Of a stretch of 64,000 nucleotides of DNA, positions 10,200 through 21,557 are shown one piece after another. Origin of the DNA: Neonectria sp. B-13. Its lineage: Eukaryota; Ascomycota; Sordariomycetes; Hypocreales; Nectriaceae. The position numbers and the translations under genes are program-made. The stretch is taken from positions 434,001 through 498,000 of the forward strand of contig NOKP01000029.1 of assembly GCA_002682825.1 (NCBI GenBank), given 5' to 3'. The notes below the pieces were generated by a model. The model was not told the origin of the DNA and did no database searches. It was given only the letters and a program-made list of their open reading frames with translations. The stretch's first letter is position 1. The number at the start of each line of letters is the position of its first letter.

Positions 10200-13025
10200 T
10201 TAAAATTGCGGCTTCAATGCCACAAAATCTCCCTTGACAATGGTCCTCGCGGTGTGTAAATCCTCGCGCCCATCGCCTACTCTCGTGAGACACGGCTGTG
10301 TCATAAGGTCCACCTGAAGTGTCTCGTAGCCGAGATCCGCATCATCCCTGAAGCGATCTCCCACAGTAACGCTCTCGCCGTGTTCGCACGTCTCGATGTA
10401 GACATGCGCTCGTTGCGATCCCATCTCCAGCGCCAACGTGCCCAGCCCCTCGACGAAGCTGGCGACTTCGTCCCATATCCTTGGATCGAGGCGGGTGTTA
10501 GCGACTTGCTGTAGTGAAGACACGATATCTTGTGTGACGGCTTCCATGTTTGTGCGGAAGAGCCGAATGTATTTGTTGTCTGCTTGGCCAGTGGGACCTT
10601 GTCCAATCGTCTTTGCAAGAGCATCGAAGAAGCTGGCACGCCATGTGTTCAGCTCTTTGGTGTTGGGGAGGGTAACACGTAGACCGTTGGGATCTGCAAA
10701 GCACCTCATATTAGCATTCAATCCAGTTGCAGGAATTGCGTATCTTCGCGTACCCAAGGGATCCATAATAGTGAAAAGCTGACGCAGTTGGTCCAGCTCC
10801 TCGAATCCTTCGCCGCTATTTCCAAATGCACCAAAGCCAAGCTGACGGCTATGGAAGCCGCGCAAGATGGACCGCCAACAGACGCTGCGCACAAACTTAG
10901 GCCAGTTTCGACCGCCCTGCTGGGCGTTCCGGGCGAGGAAGCCATTCGGATCGAGGTACTCGTCTATAGCATACGTCTGTGGACGCGGAACCAATTTGAT
11001 CAAGTTGTTGATGCCACGTGTGAGTTTCTGGAAGCGGTTCCGGAAATCATCATCAGAGATGGCCGTGTAGCCACCGGTGTTGTTGTAGCTGGCCATGCGT
11101 CGTCGCAATTCTCGAAGGATTTTCTCCTGCGCGTCCAAGTCATTCTTGTGGGTAGACTGCAGGGTCAGAATTGACGATTGATGGCTCGCAATCATCTGCC
11201 TGATTTCGGCTTCCTTGAGCTCAATCTCATGCTTGTGTTCTCGCGATAAGGCGTCCATCTTGGTTTGGAACTGGAGTCTCTCTTGGTCCATCCGGTTCCG
11301 GAAAGCAACTTTTTCCTGCTCCATCTGGCCTCTGAGAGCATCCATTTGACCGGCGTATTCTTTCCGGACGCGACCCATCTCATTCCCGTGAAAGCTTATC
11401 CACTGTCTCTCAAGATCTTGTTTGTCTTCAAGCAGTCGACCGTAATCGTTTTCGGCTTGCTTCTGCTTGTACTGAGCCTGCTCGCGCTCTTGCTCGACTT
11501 GGTCTCGCTCAATAGTGATGTCGTTGATCGTATCCTCGAGAGTTTTTACATCCTTGGTCCTGGCTTGGAGATCCAGATGCAGAGTTTCAATCTTTGCGTT
11601 GGCCTCTTCGAGCTGCTGCCTTTGCTGCTTCTGCAATTTGGCACGACCGTTATCCGAGGTCTGCATAGATACTATTTTTCTTTGGAGCTCGGCGTTTCCT
11701 TGTTTGTAAACGTCTAGGGCGTTCGCATGTTCAACAAGAGCCAGGTCTTTTTCTTTTTCTTCCCTCAACTTCGTTTCCATCCCGACAAGAAGCGTACCCA
11801 AGCGATCGACATGCGCATCTCTGGGAACATTGTGCCTCTTGAGGAAATCATCTAAGCGTCTTTGGTCGCTGATGTCACCGTCGTCAATGTTCGTGGGCTG
11901 TGGATTGGGCTTCTGCAGCTGATTCGGCTTATTATCCTGCGAGTCGCGCTTTCGGGGGAACAGGGGAAAGGTCCGTTGTTGCTGCGGTTTTTCTTGTGTG
12001 GCCTCCTCATCAGATTCATGGAGTGAAAAGTCAATATCGAGGTTCCCTTGATCAGCTTGCACAGGATTGAGGTGAGGAGTGGTGCGACCATCAGGGCGTG
12101 CAGATTGAAGAGCAGAAGGCTTTGGGTTGTATGCTCCCCTGGCGCCTTGGACTGCCATTGACACCGACGAATTGACCTCGTGCTGCGCGTCGGGACTGTA
12201 AGGTCTGTATTGACGCGAACCGGATCGACCGTTGTGGTTTGGACCAGGTTGTGGGACAGCACCGTTTCCTTGGGATGCGACGTTTGCATGCTGTGGACGA
12301 GACGTCCATGAGAGCTCGGCTGGCTCTTGAAATGAGTTCCTTGTGTTGCTCTTTTTCATTGGACTTGTCGGAGCCTCGACGGGCTCGGAGAGTGGAGAGA
12401 CTGCGGGCAGCTCTGCTCTAGCTACATTGTTTGGGAGTTCGGTAGCAGTGTTTCTATCGCTCTCGGGGTCCGGCGATGGAGTGATTTCGGCGTTGCTGAC
12501 TTTCGGGTTCCTGTAAATATCGCTATCCTTCTGGAACCTGGGTTGGTATCCCGACGTTGACAATGGCGCAGATGAATCGGACGTGTGATGGTGGACGGTT
12601 GGGCCTTGCGCCTGTAAGACTGCAGTATTTGGGTGATGTCGGACGCCATTGTTCATGCCAGGGGGTGGATGTTGCCTTGCCTGACCACCTGGCGTTCCCT
12701 GGATGGGAAGTTCTTGCGACTTGCGAGGCTTGGAAAATTCGTTGGCGATGGGCGTGCCTGAATGCAAATCATGGTCGTCCGGCCGAGACTCGTCGGGCGT
12801 CGTCTTGATGAAGATCCGAGGCGACGGGTCATCGTCTTGATTCTTGGAGTTGGATTGGCGTCTAAAGCTGAATTTCGGGTGAAATTTCCCGACATTCTTG
12901 ACCTGAAACTTCCCAGGCTCGCGGGGTTTTGTCCTGCCTTTGCAAATGTTGAGCTTGCATATGACGGACGACATGGCAGTGTGGGCGACGGTGGGAAACT
13001 GAAGAAAGCAGAACTGCTGGAGCAT
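10200..13025 (-). CDS. Long coiled-coil protein with disordered N-terminus
   Basis: One long frame on the minus strand starts at ATG 13025; a second in-frame ATG lies at 12974. A 60-nt stretch at 10753-10694 begins GTACGC, holds TGCTAAT and ends TTTGCAG. It is very probably an in-frame intron, so the product is about 921 aa rather than 941. Residues 1 to about 390 are Pro/Ser/Gln-rich and disordered. About 400-640 is a strong coiled coil (long Glu/Lys/Gln heptads such as KLREEKEKDLALVEHANALD). The C-terminal 270 residues form a globular domain that I do not recognise. Its start is 458 bp from that of the Hsp70-like gene on the other strand, so the two may share a promoter region. A scaffold or tether role is a guess from architecture. 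Confidence 0.75.
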   Translation of the reverse strand: MLQQFCFLQFPTVAHTAMSSVICKLNICKGRTKPREPGKFQVKNVGKFHPKFSFRRQSNSKNQDDDPSPRIFIKTTPDESRPDDHDLHSGTPIANEFSKPRKSQELPIQGTPGGQARQHPPPGMNNGVRHHPNTAVLQAQGPTVHHHTSDSSAPLSTSGYQPRFQKDSDIYRNPKVSNAEITPSPDPESDRNTATELPNNVARAELPAVSPLSEPVEAPTSPMKKSNTRNSFQEPAELSWTSRPQHANVASQGNGAVPQPGPNHNGRSGSRQYRPYSPDAQHEVNSSVSMAVQGARGAYNPKPSALQSARPDGRTTPHLNPVQADQGNLDIDFSLHESDEEATQEKPQQQRTFPLFPRKRDSQDNKPNQLQKPNPQPTNIDDGDISDQRRLDDFLKRHNVPRDAHVDRLGTLLVGMETKLREEKEKDLALVEHANALDVYKQGNAELQRKIVSMQTSDNGRAKLQKQQRQQLEEANAKIETLHLDLQARTKDVKTLEDTINDITIERDQVEQEREQAQYKQKQAENDYGRLLEDKQDLERQWISFHGNEMGRVRKEYAGQMDALRGQMEQEKVAFRNRMDQERLQFQTKMDALSREHKHEIELKEAEIRQMIASHQSSILTLQSTHKNDLDAQEKILRELRRRMASYNNTGGYTAISDDDFRNRFQKLTRGINNLIKLVPRPQTYAIDEYLDPNGFLARNAQQGGRNWPKFVRSVCWRSILRGFHSRQLGFGAFGNSGEGFEELDQLRQLFTIMDPLGTRRYAIPATGLNANMRCFADPNGLRVTLPNTKELNTWRASFFDALAKTIGQGPTGQADNKYIRLFRTNMEAVTQDIVSSLQQVANTRLDPRIWDEVASFVEGLGTLALEMGSQRAHVYIETCEHGESVTVGDRFRDDADLGYETLQVDLMTQPCLTRVGDGREDLHTARTIVKGDFVALKPQF

Positions 13026-13483
13026 CTACTGAGTGATCGTCGACGTTGAACGGAGCAAACCCAGAGACTGTGACTTGTCTTGTCTAATTCTTGGAGCTCC
13101 AAGCCACGTTCTAGTGGAAAGCCTCGGGCCTGGAATCAGGCTGTCAAGTGTTGAATGTGATGTGAATGTGTACCATCCCTGCGATTCCCTGGAGGTAATC
13201 CTGGTCCAAATACTCCTTACAGCCTATTCGCCTTTTGCATGTTCAGCTCGACGCCACCTTTACTAGTCTGAGAATCACCCCCCAGACTGCGAAATGTTGG
13301 AGGCACGCTTGGAAATTGCTCTGTTCACACCCTGGAGCCGAAGATCAATCCGCGCACCGCTCTCCCCTCTGCGGCCGGTGACTGTGTAGCTATTTTATGC
13401 CCATAAATTCCAACTGTTTATTCGTGGTTCGAGATTCCTCGTCGACCTGTTGCTCCACCTCCGCTCTATACTGTCTCGTCTCG
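13026..13483. promoter_or_regulatory. Divergent promoter region
   Basis: The 458 bases between the two divergent starts must hold both promoters. A TATTTTAT element at 13391-13398 lies about 90 bases before the chosen Hsp70-like ATG. Nothing else was resolved. Confidence 0.5.
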
Positions 13484-15917
13484 ATGTCGTATCAACCCAT
13501 TCCAGCTCAGTGGGAACGCGAGCCACGGTTCATCATTTGCGTCGACTACGGCACGACCTTCTCTGGTAAGAGCCCTGTGCCTGTTCCCAAAGTAAGCCGC
13601 CTGCTCACAGATTATCTTCCAGGCGTTGCTTGGACCTTGACAACGGGAGAGATTCCCACGCTTGCCGATGTCAACGTCGTCGCCAATTGGGGACGAATTG
13701 CGCAAAAGGTTCCGTCGTTGTACACGTATTCCGCCAGTGAGGGCGAGCTCTGGGGCTACGACATTGGCGACAATGCCTATGTGATCCGATGGTCCAAGCT
13801 GGATCTTGAAGCCCCCAAGCGAATCGATGCTCTCCTCGCCTTGAAGCGGACTATCCAAGAGGCAGCTTATTTGAACTTCGACTCGGACAATGTTTTGAGC
13901 AGTCACATCCCACGTCATCTGATCAAGAGCACTTCTGATGTCATCACCGACTACCTCATGGAAGTTGCGAATGCCGTGCGCCTAGACATCGAGAATAAGA
14001 GGGATCCAGAAACACTACGCCAATTCCCCATTGATCTAGTCATCACTCATCCTGCGGTACAACCCCTCTGATCATTTATCATGTGGAAACAACGCTGACC
14101 CAGTCGCCAGGAATGGGATCATAGAGCTCGGAACCTCACATTCAGAGCCGTCAATGAAGCCTTCCGGCAAGTCTTCCACGAGATCGAGAATAGCGGCGGT
14201 GTTGTTCGTCTTGCAACGGAACCAGAAGCGTGCGCTCAATTCACCATGAGATGTGGTCAAGACCAGAACCTAAATCGGCTCAAGAAGGTATTCCCACGAG
14301 TTCCAATCGCCTTACATTGCCGTGCAGTCGATTCAGAAGACTCCAATGCTAATTGCGACTCACTAGGGGGAATGCTTCATCGTTGTTGACGCTGGTGGTG
14401 GTACAGTTGTACGCACAACTTTCTATCGCAGTGGCAAAATCGGAGTGTTGCTAACATGCACAGGATTTGGTCTCCTACATGGTTGAACAGGTAGAGCCAA
14501 CTTTTGAAGTCAAAAAGATCACCGATGTCTGTGGTAAGTACTCAAATCCCCTCTGCTAACTTTACCTCAACTTCGACTGACACGTATAAATCCAGGGCGC
14601 AAATGCGGTGCCTCACGCATTGACGAGTCGTTTACGAGGTTTCTCCAAGAAAGACTTGGACAAGATTATGACCAACTGCAAAACTTGGATGGAACTCAAC
14701 CAGAACAACACGGCCGAGGATCTCATTTCATTCTCAACCGCCGACGCCAGATCCTTCTCAACAGATTCCAGGAGATCAAACACACCTTTGAAGGCCCTCC
14801 AAGCCGGGGCCAGCCAGACCGGGTTGAGATGTTGGACCTGATCGAAGGAATCGGCGCGGAAAACGACCCGTCGAAAGGAATCCAAGACGGCCAGCTGCAG
14901 ATTTCTAGGTACGTGACATATCACTCCTGTCTCCTTCGTTCCATTCCCATTAATGTCGGCTGCAGTGCGGACCTTGTGACCATGTTCAAAGAATCCATCA
15001 GCGGGACCATTGAGCTCATTACGCAACAGCTCACCTTGGTCGATCAGCAGAGACTGAAAGTCAAGGTGAGATCACTTCTGGTGCTACTTGGCATCTGTGA
15101 CTAACACGCGACCAGACGATATTTCTCTCTGGCGGATTCTCCGAAAGTCCGTATCTGCAAAACCGCCTGAAAGCGCTCGCGCGGGGTTGGAGGCTCAACC
15201 TTGGCTATGGCAATGAACGGTAATCCCAGAAGCAAGCCCTCGGTTTATTACGCGCTGACTAGAACCTGTAGATGGTCCGCCGTCGCCCAAGGCGGTGTTC
15301 TTATGGGGCTCGGGCTTGGTTGCAGGCCACCACCTCCCTGCAAAGTGTGCCCATTCCATATTGGAGTCATTCTCGCTGAGCGATGGACTCTGTACAACCA
15401 CGACCCGAGCCAGCATTATATCGACGCTTTCGATAAGGTTCCAAGAGCAAAAGAGAGCATCAAGTGGCTGGTGGCAGAGGGAGACCTCATCACGCAGGAC
15501 GAGGGCATCGAGGTCACGCAGCCCATCATCAAGAAGCTCAGTTCAAACGGCAACAGGGCTGGGATCGTAACATTGGTCTTCGCCGAGTTTGAGGCTACTA
15601 CTCAGCCACCAACTCGATTCGAAGACATCCCTCTCAACGGTAAGTTGTCCAGTTACACGCCCGGGGGCAAGTTGCTAACACCTGCAGGCCGACGGTGGAC
15701 CAAAGACCTAGAATTCGACCTGGGGAACGCGCTCTTGGACCGTGTGCCGAATCAGAGATACTTTCAAGCGGGAATGCATCTGGACGTCACTGTTGACCAG
15801 CAAGGCGTCCAGTGCGTGCTTCTCACTGGCCGGACGAAGGACTTTACGGGACGCACCGGAGCGCCTGGAACCATCCTGACATCGCATCTCGAGTATTTCG
15901 ACGATCCCACCGAATGA
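13484..15917 (+). CDS. Fungal Hsp70-like ATPase (actin-like fold)
   Basis: Ten exons: 13484-13565, 13623-14056, 14111-14287, 14367-14408, 14464-14533, 14596-14908, 14966-15065, 15116-15219, 15272-15639 and 15688-15917, giving 639 aa. Every junction keeps frame and has GT-AG ends. The actin/Hsp70 nucleotide fold is shown by phosphate loop 1 (CVDYGTTFSGVAW, residues ~19-31), phosphate loop 2 (VVDAGGGTVDLVSY, ~237-250) and the adenosine motif (IFLSGGFSESPYL, ~408-420). A CGASRID motif in exon 6 is typical of the fungal Hsp70-like subfamily. There is no canonical Hsp70 peptide-binding domain or C-terminal EEVD; these paralogs are numerous in ascomycetes and their clients are unknown. An in-frame ATG at 13397 would add 29 residues; 13484 was chosen because its product starts close to the fold. 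Confidence 0.9.
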
Positions 15918-16636
15918 CGGGGAAGGCAGCGCCTGCATGTAAGCTAGGGTTTAATTGGACTGTGTCTCGTATAGTTGAAAGTCACAACTTGTATCTTTTG
16001 CTTTGTAGCTATGTACTGAATAAGGCTGTGAAAGTGGAACCCCCGCAGCATGTCGGTTGACGCTTGTTGGTTTGTCACGCAGCCACGTATCTTGGCAGGC
16101 GGCTGGGAGTAGCCGCAGAGCCGCCCGTTTTTCTAGTTTCAACTCAATTCATATAATTACTTGGCCGATCCCGGCCTGAGGGATGCATAGTGTGCCAGTA
16201 CATGGCGCTATTGACGCCCTGTGATGGTACTGTGCAGGCGGCGTTGAGCTGATGCTTCAGCCGTTTCAAGGCGTACGATCTTGGAAATTAGCATGTCACT
16301 TGGCTTAGGAATGGTCCAGAGAAAGGCCCAATACGACATTTCGGCTCATCACGCCACAGTCCTTAGCCGGGCGTCGGCACCTTGGGAGCCTGCTAGTTGC
16401 GAGGTTGAATGAGGCGTTCCAGCCCACTGCCCACGCTGTGTCGCTAGAGTGTTTGCCGCCTGTTCAGCACAAGTTTGCCTTGTCTTGCCTTCTCTTCGTT
16501 GTCTTTCGGTTTCCAATTGCTGCAATCGTGTTGCCGATCGTACGCATCCACCTCACTCTTGACTTAACCCTCACCCTCACAACTGCCTTCTCAAAGACAC
16601 GCCGTACCTTTCACCCAACCTCCCCACCAAGGCGCA
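15918..16636. other. Intergenic, about 0.7 kb
   Basis: 3' flank of the Hsp70-like gene and 5' flank of the single-pass membrane protein. A pyrimidine-rich tract at about 16540-16630 directly precedes the ATG at 16637, a common feature of fungal core promoters. No gene seen. Confidence 0.4.
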
Positions 16637-17470
16637 ATGGATTCGTGGAAAGGGCAAAACTACTACACGAGAAACACCACGCGATGGGTTCAACTGATGA
16701 ACTCAAGCACGGCGGAATGGCGCATTGGTTTCTTCCCCGCCAATGTCGTCGCCATCCCGGGTCGCCTCAATGACAGTTACGACTTCCCTTCGAACGCCAC
16801 CGTCATTCAAAATGCCTCGAAAACCACGAACAAGAAAGTTCCTCCCGAATCGGTCGTCTTTATCGTCGTATCCATCATCGTCGTCTTGTGCATGGTGTGG
16901 TGGGCATCCGCCAACCGCTCCGAGATCTTCAGCCCTCGAAAGCCCCAGGCTTGGAAATCGACAGAACCTACCACCACCATCATTCCTGACAACTTCGTAC
17001 AGGCCTATGATTTCGACCATCAGCTCCAGAACTTCTACTACAACGGTGACAAGTCGCTGCCCGAGGTCCAAGAGAAGGATCCCAGGCTCGACATCATCAC
17101 CACTGAGGACATTGAGGATGCAGGAGCACTGTTCCGGAAGATGTATGGCCTGGACATGAGTCTCTGGGCGACACAGAACTCACGTCAGGTCACGGTAGCG
17201 GAGCGGAACAAGATGAAGCACCAGAGCGATGCCATCCTCAGCGAGGTGAGGCGATTGGTTGACGCATGGCACGCAAACATGGACAGTCCGCACACGGCCT
17301 CTGCAACGGAAGGTGAACAAAGGCAATTGAACGAGATTCAGGCCCAGCTCAACAATATTGCTGATGAACGGTACCCGGACAAGACACCTCTGTATGGGAA
17401 TTCCGAGGCTGTGTACACTGGCTCCGCACGGAGGAGACGTGGGGAGTCGCGAACCAGTTTGGCTCGGTGA
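16637..17470 (+). CDS. Single-pass membrane protein, glycosylated N-terminus
   Basis: An intronless 277-aa frame starts at ATG 16637 after a pyrimidine-rich leader. The first ~70 residues hold five N-glycosylation sequons (NTT, NSS, NDS, NAT, NAS). One transmembrane helix follows at about 73-91 (VVFIVVSIIVVLCMVWWAS), then a charged tail of about 185 residues ending in an Arg-rich stretch. No cleavable signal peptide is visible, so it is probably an N-out signal-anchor protein. The tail contains a helical segment around residues 195-250 but no domain that I recognise. A cell-surface sensor would fit the layout; this is inference. Confidence 0.7.
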   Translation: MDSWKGQNYYTRNTTRWVQLMNSSTAEWRIGFFPANVVAIPGRLNDSYDFPSNATVIQNASKTTNKKVPPESVVFIVVSIIVVLCMVWWASANRSEIFSPRKPQAWKSTEPTTTIIPDNFVQAYDFDHQLQNFYYNGDKSLPEVQEKDPRLDIITTEDIEDAGALFRKMYGLDMSLWATQNSRQVTVAERNKMKHQSDAILSEVRRLVDAWHANMDSPHTASATEGEQRQLNEIQAQLNNIADERYPDKTPLYGNSEAVYTGSARRRRGESRTSLAR

Positions 17471-18299
17471 TTTGAGCAATTAGTACAGGTCGATTTCCGT
17501 TGATATTAATATTATACGCCAAGGAACAGCTAGCTCCTGGGTTTCTCTTTCTGGTTTTGCATTGCAGTCCATGTTGTTCTAACTGCACCCATTCAAGATA
17601 GATCCATCAGTGATCTTCCGTAGCTTCATCCCCAATGTTCCAACCCTGACCGCATGCAAGGTCCGTGTTCTCAGTCAAGTCCAGCTAGACGCCACGTACG
17701 ATGGACTCTTCGACGACCACGACGTCATCAAATCACAAGTTTACTGACTTGAACATTTACTATGGGCCTTTCGGCTCCGTCAATACCTTACCTCAGGTAT
17801 TCGAGGTTTACTGCACTATTTACGGGAAATACCCGTGGCAGACCAGGGAAGCTACCCTATACCCATGTAGCTAAGAACAACAACCCACGTCTCTGGAAAT
17901 AGGTCACCAATTAACGGAGCCACAAGCATTGGGAATCAACGTTCAATTGGCTTTGGGTGCTAATGTTCCTGTGCCCCGGTCCCTTAAATCATAATTACGA
18001 TGTTTCAACATTCCCATTAAATGTGTTCAGTATTCAGCCCATCAAGCGTAGCCATCAGCTTCCGGGTGGCCCTTATACCAAGTAGCCCGCGGCCGCGCAG
18101 AGGTCTTCGTTGCCGTTTTTCGACACACAAACGCCAGTGCGCACCTGGAAGTTCAATGTCCTTATGGGATTCCTCTTGGAGTAGCCCCTTGTCACCGCAC
18201 CGCTCTCCCTAGCTGGGCCGTACTGACAGAAAAGGCCGAGGGCAGCCGGGCATGCCATTCCGCTGTTGCTGCACGGCAGCCTGCATACATTTACAGGTA
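17471..18299. other. Intergenic, about 0.8 kb
   Basis: Between two convergent genes. No coding sequence, repeat or RNA recognised. Confidence 0.35.
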
Positions 18300-20705
18300 C
18301 TATGAGAGGGACACCTTGACTGCCACAGTTGAGATAGATATGGGCGCACCCGACGACCCTGTTTGGGCATTGCCGGCGTTGCACGCCGTCAAGAAATCCG
18401 GCGAGGCACGCGTCTGATCCTCCTCGCCGTCCGTCAGCGGGTCCGGCATATCGTGGCCGCTGCGGGTGTTGTGCAGACCAAGGTCCGGAACCACGGCACA
18501 CGCCTTGCTCGAGTCCGGCGGGTTCGTCGAGTCCGCCGTCGTGGACCCGGCGACGCACAGGGAGCTGTCGACCCACGCCGCGTAGCCCACGTCCCGCCAG
18601 AGTGCGCTCATGTTGAAGACGTTGTCCAGCGTGAAGTACAGGCGGCAGTTTGCCGGCAGGTACTTGAACTGGAGCGGCGTGCCGGTGTCGTCTGCCTTGC
18701 GGATCTGGTCGCGCAGGTTGAAGGTGGCGTAGTTGACAAAGACGCCCGGATCGCGGACCGGCGGAAGGACGGCGGCAGCGCGGGTGCTCCAGTTCCTCGC
18801 CTGGTCGAAGTCCTTATCGAGGACGGAGGCGACGTACGGCACGGCGCTGCGTGTGCCCGCCGTGGCCTGCATCGGACCTGCAGCAGGACGTCCGCCGACG
18901 ACGACAGTGCGCACGCCGGCCTGGGCGAACATCTCAGTGAAGAGTGCGCAGGTGGAGCTGCAAGTGCCGTCTGTCAGAACAACGATGTCCTTCGCGTCCC
19001 ACGGCCGCTTCCTTGAACCGCTCCCCTCGGTGTATTGAGTGGGCACCCATCCGTCGAAATTGGCAATATCAAACACTTCGTTGGCGAGGTCGTAGCGTTC
19101 CTGACTCATGTTAGCATGGTGGGTGTGATGAATACATATATGTGTATCATGACATACCGTTAGACTGAAGTGGTCCCCGTGGAAGTTCCTGGGATCATAG
19201 TACTCGGCCCAGGAGGTGAAGTTGCGCCCTGTACCGGCATTCAACCTTTCCAGCACAACCCACTCACTGGCCTCAAGCAAGGTCTTATTACCATCGCTCA
19301 GAGGCAAGCGCTCCCAATGGTCATTGAATGTCTGACCCAGAGAGTTGGCCAGGTTGTGGCTCCTTCGCCGACTTCCCGCAAAGGGTTTCTGGTCGGGGAA
19401 AAACTGACCGAATGTGACAAAGGCCAGCTCTACTAGGCCGCCGCTGTTCTGCTGGAGGTCGATGATGACGTTGGACAGATTAGTAGTTTTGGCACGTATG
19501 ATGAATTCATCCACCGACTGGGAGAAGTTGCCAATATCCCAGCCGGTTTGGCTGAAGGTGGGGATGCTCAGGACACCGGTCTTGGTGTCGTTGAGGAAAT
19601 AGCCGGTGACGAAGCCGGTGTAGGCGTCATCAATGGCTTGCTGGACGACATCCGGGTTGCTTGGGTACGCCTCGCTGAAATTGTAGGGGATCAACGCGAG
19701 GGGATCCGCGTCCACATCTCCCAAGTCGCCGCTGGTATAATTGAAAGCTGGCGGGAGAGCCATCTCATTGTACGAGGCCGGTAGCAGGCCGAGCACAAAG
19801 TAGTTGTAAAAGTCCCCTCCAGTCTTCAAGGGGCCTGTGTAGTATGGCTCACTGTATATGGCCAGCCAGTACGTCTCGTGGACCTCTCCGTTTGCCATGG
19901 TGAAGTTGAGCTCGTCGCCCGGGTAGAAGGTCATGCCGCCTCCGAGTGTGCTCAGATCGCCCAAGCCATCCCGCGCCGGGTTCGCCATGAGCTGGTTCCA
20001 ATCTGCGTTAGGCTCGAGCATGCCAACGGATTACTGGGCAGCAAGGTCGGTTAGGAAATCGTCCACGTCCACGCCGTTGATGGACACGATAGGGGATATG
20101 TCATCAACTGCGTGGTTCCGCAGGGAAATAATGTCTTCTTTGAAGTAGACTTTGGGAACTTCCTTGCCATCCTTGGACGCCGTCATGAGGTCCACGGGGC
20201 TGGCAAATCGGAAGGCGGCGAGGACGCCCGCATGGAGTTGGACGTGGGCGTCGTGCACGCGATAGACGACGCTCTGCAGGGCGGCCTCGAAGGCATACTC
20301 ATTGGGGTAGACATTGTCCGTGATGTTGCGCTTGATGACCTCAAGCTCCTACAGGACATCAACGGCGGGCTGTTGATAGCCGTCGGGGGGAGATTGCAGA
20401 TATGCCAAGGTGCTCTGGAACAAGATGGTGGTGTTGTAGTACTCGACGAAGCGCAGGGCAATGGCCGGGTCGAAGGGCACGCTGAGGAGGCAGGCACAGG
20501 CGTCGGAGGCGTAGAAGACTGGGTAGGTGCCGTTGTTCACGTAGTCGATGATGTCGCCGCAAATGGTGGGAACGGGATCCGGATCGTCGCGTTTGGTGAG
20601 GGTAGCCTTGCGCGCGACTCGGGTGGGATTGGCGGTAGGGCTGGCGACGGCGAGGCCTGCGAAGAGGCACAGCAGCAGCAGCTTTAGGTAACGAGCGGTT
20701 GACAT
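18300..20705 (-). pseudogene. Secreted S41-type peptidase gene with two in-frame stops
   Basis: One minus-strand frame runs from ATG 20705 to TAG at 18302-18300 (783 codons after removing a 57-nt intron, 19157-19101, GTATGT...GTCAG). It is interrupted by TAG at 20351-20349 and TAA at 20033-20031. Sequence on both sides of each stop continues in the same frame with the same family character, so neither is an intron. The N-terminus is a signal peptide (about residues 1-22) and the mature part has several N-glycosylation sites. The C-terminal half carries a ClpP/crotonase-like S41 core with DGTCSSTCALF holding the likely nucleophile serine. The ORF downstream of the second stop is intact for 573 codons, which argues for recent inactivation, or for correction of the message. 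Family members are extracellular or cluster-associated serine peptidases. Confidence 0.8.
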
Positions 20706-21557
20706 GGCGAGCAGTAGCTAACGAGCATGGTCGAGCCGCCTGGAGTTGACGAGAGGGGCCCCGGTGGCTTTTATACATGGTAGCAGCTGGAACCCCACGG
20801 GCTATAGAGACTCGAAGAAGATGAAGAAGAGAGGGAACTGGGCGTGGAAAGCACCGGCCTGAACTCGGCGGCCCCCCGGCACGAGGCGACTTGGGGGCTA
20901 TGGATCATCGTGGTGTTGTGGGAGACGTACGATTAGTCTCAGCCTCAACCGGGACTTTTGCCTTGTAGGTGCAATATGGCAACTACAACAGGTAAGGACC
21001 CGGATCAAACGGGATCAGCGACTATGATCTGAGCCCTTCCCGAGACGTTGTTTCTCCCCGCAAGCTAACGGCTTCTACCCGTGCCGTTGTGTTCTTGGCG
21101 TAAGGAATCCCTTGTTCCTTGCACTGAGAGCCTTCAAGGAACGGTCTCTTAGTCGGCCCCTAAATCCACTTGATTTGACCGTAGAGGCTGCCATAACTAG
21201 GTCCTGGTTCGCCAGTTGCGGGCTCCCCCCGCTTCAGCCTGGGCATCTGCAGCTATCTACGGAATTGGGGGCCAAACGTCACCGTTCTGCTGCAGGTTAT
21301 ATCCGTGATATCCGATGGTGCTAATAGTTTCCCAAAGTCCCAAAATGTTGCATGCTTGGTTGCATCAGGATCCGAGATCTTCAATGTTGGTCGCACACGT
21401 GTAAGCGCTGATCCTGGGACAATATGTCCCAGAGCCAACACAACTCAGCCTCTGCAAGTTGCTAACTCGTATTCAACACTTACACCATCCCTGGTGTTTT
21501 GTTCTCCTTCTTCTTCCTCGCCGTCGCCCCTGGTTTATCTTGCCGTCTCAAAGCAGA
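20706..21557. other. Intergenic, about 0.85 kb, divergent
   Basis: Lies between divergent starts of the broken peptidase gene and the NACHT-like relic. No further gene or repeat recognised. Confidence 0.35.

Noticed and set aside
18363..19016. 217-codon open frame on the plus strand
   Set aside because: Lies antisense within the S41 peptidase coding sequence; an artefact of GC-rich codon composition.
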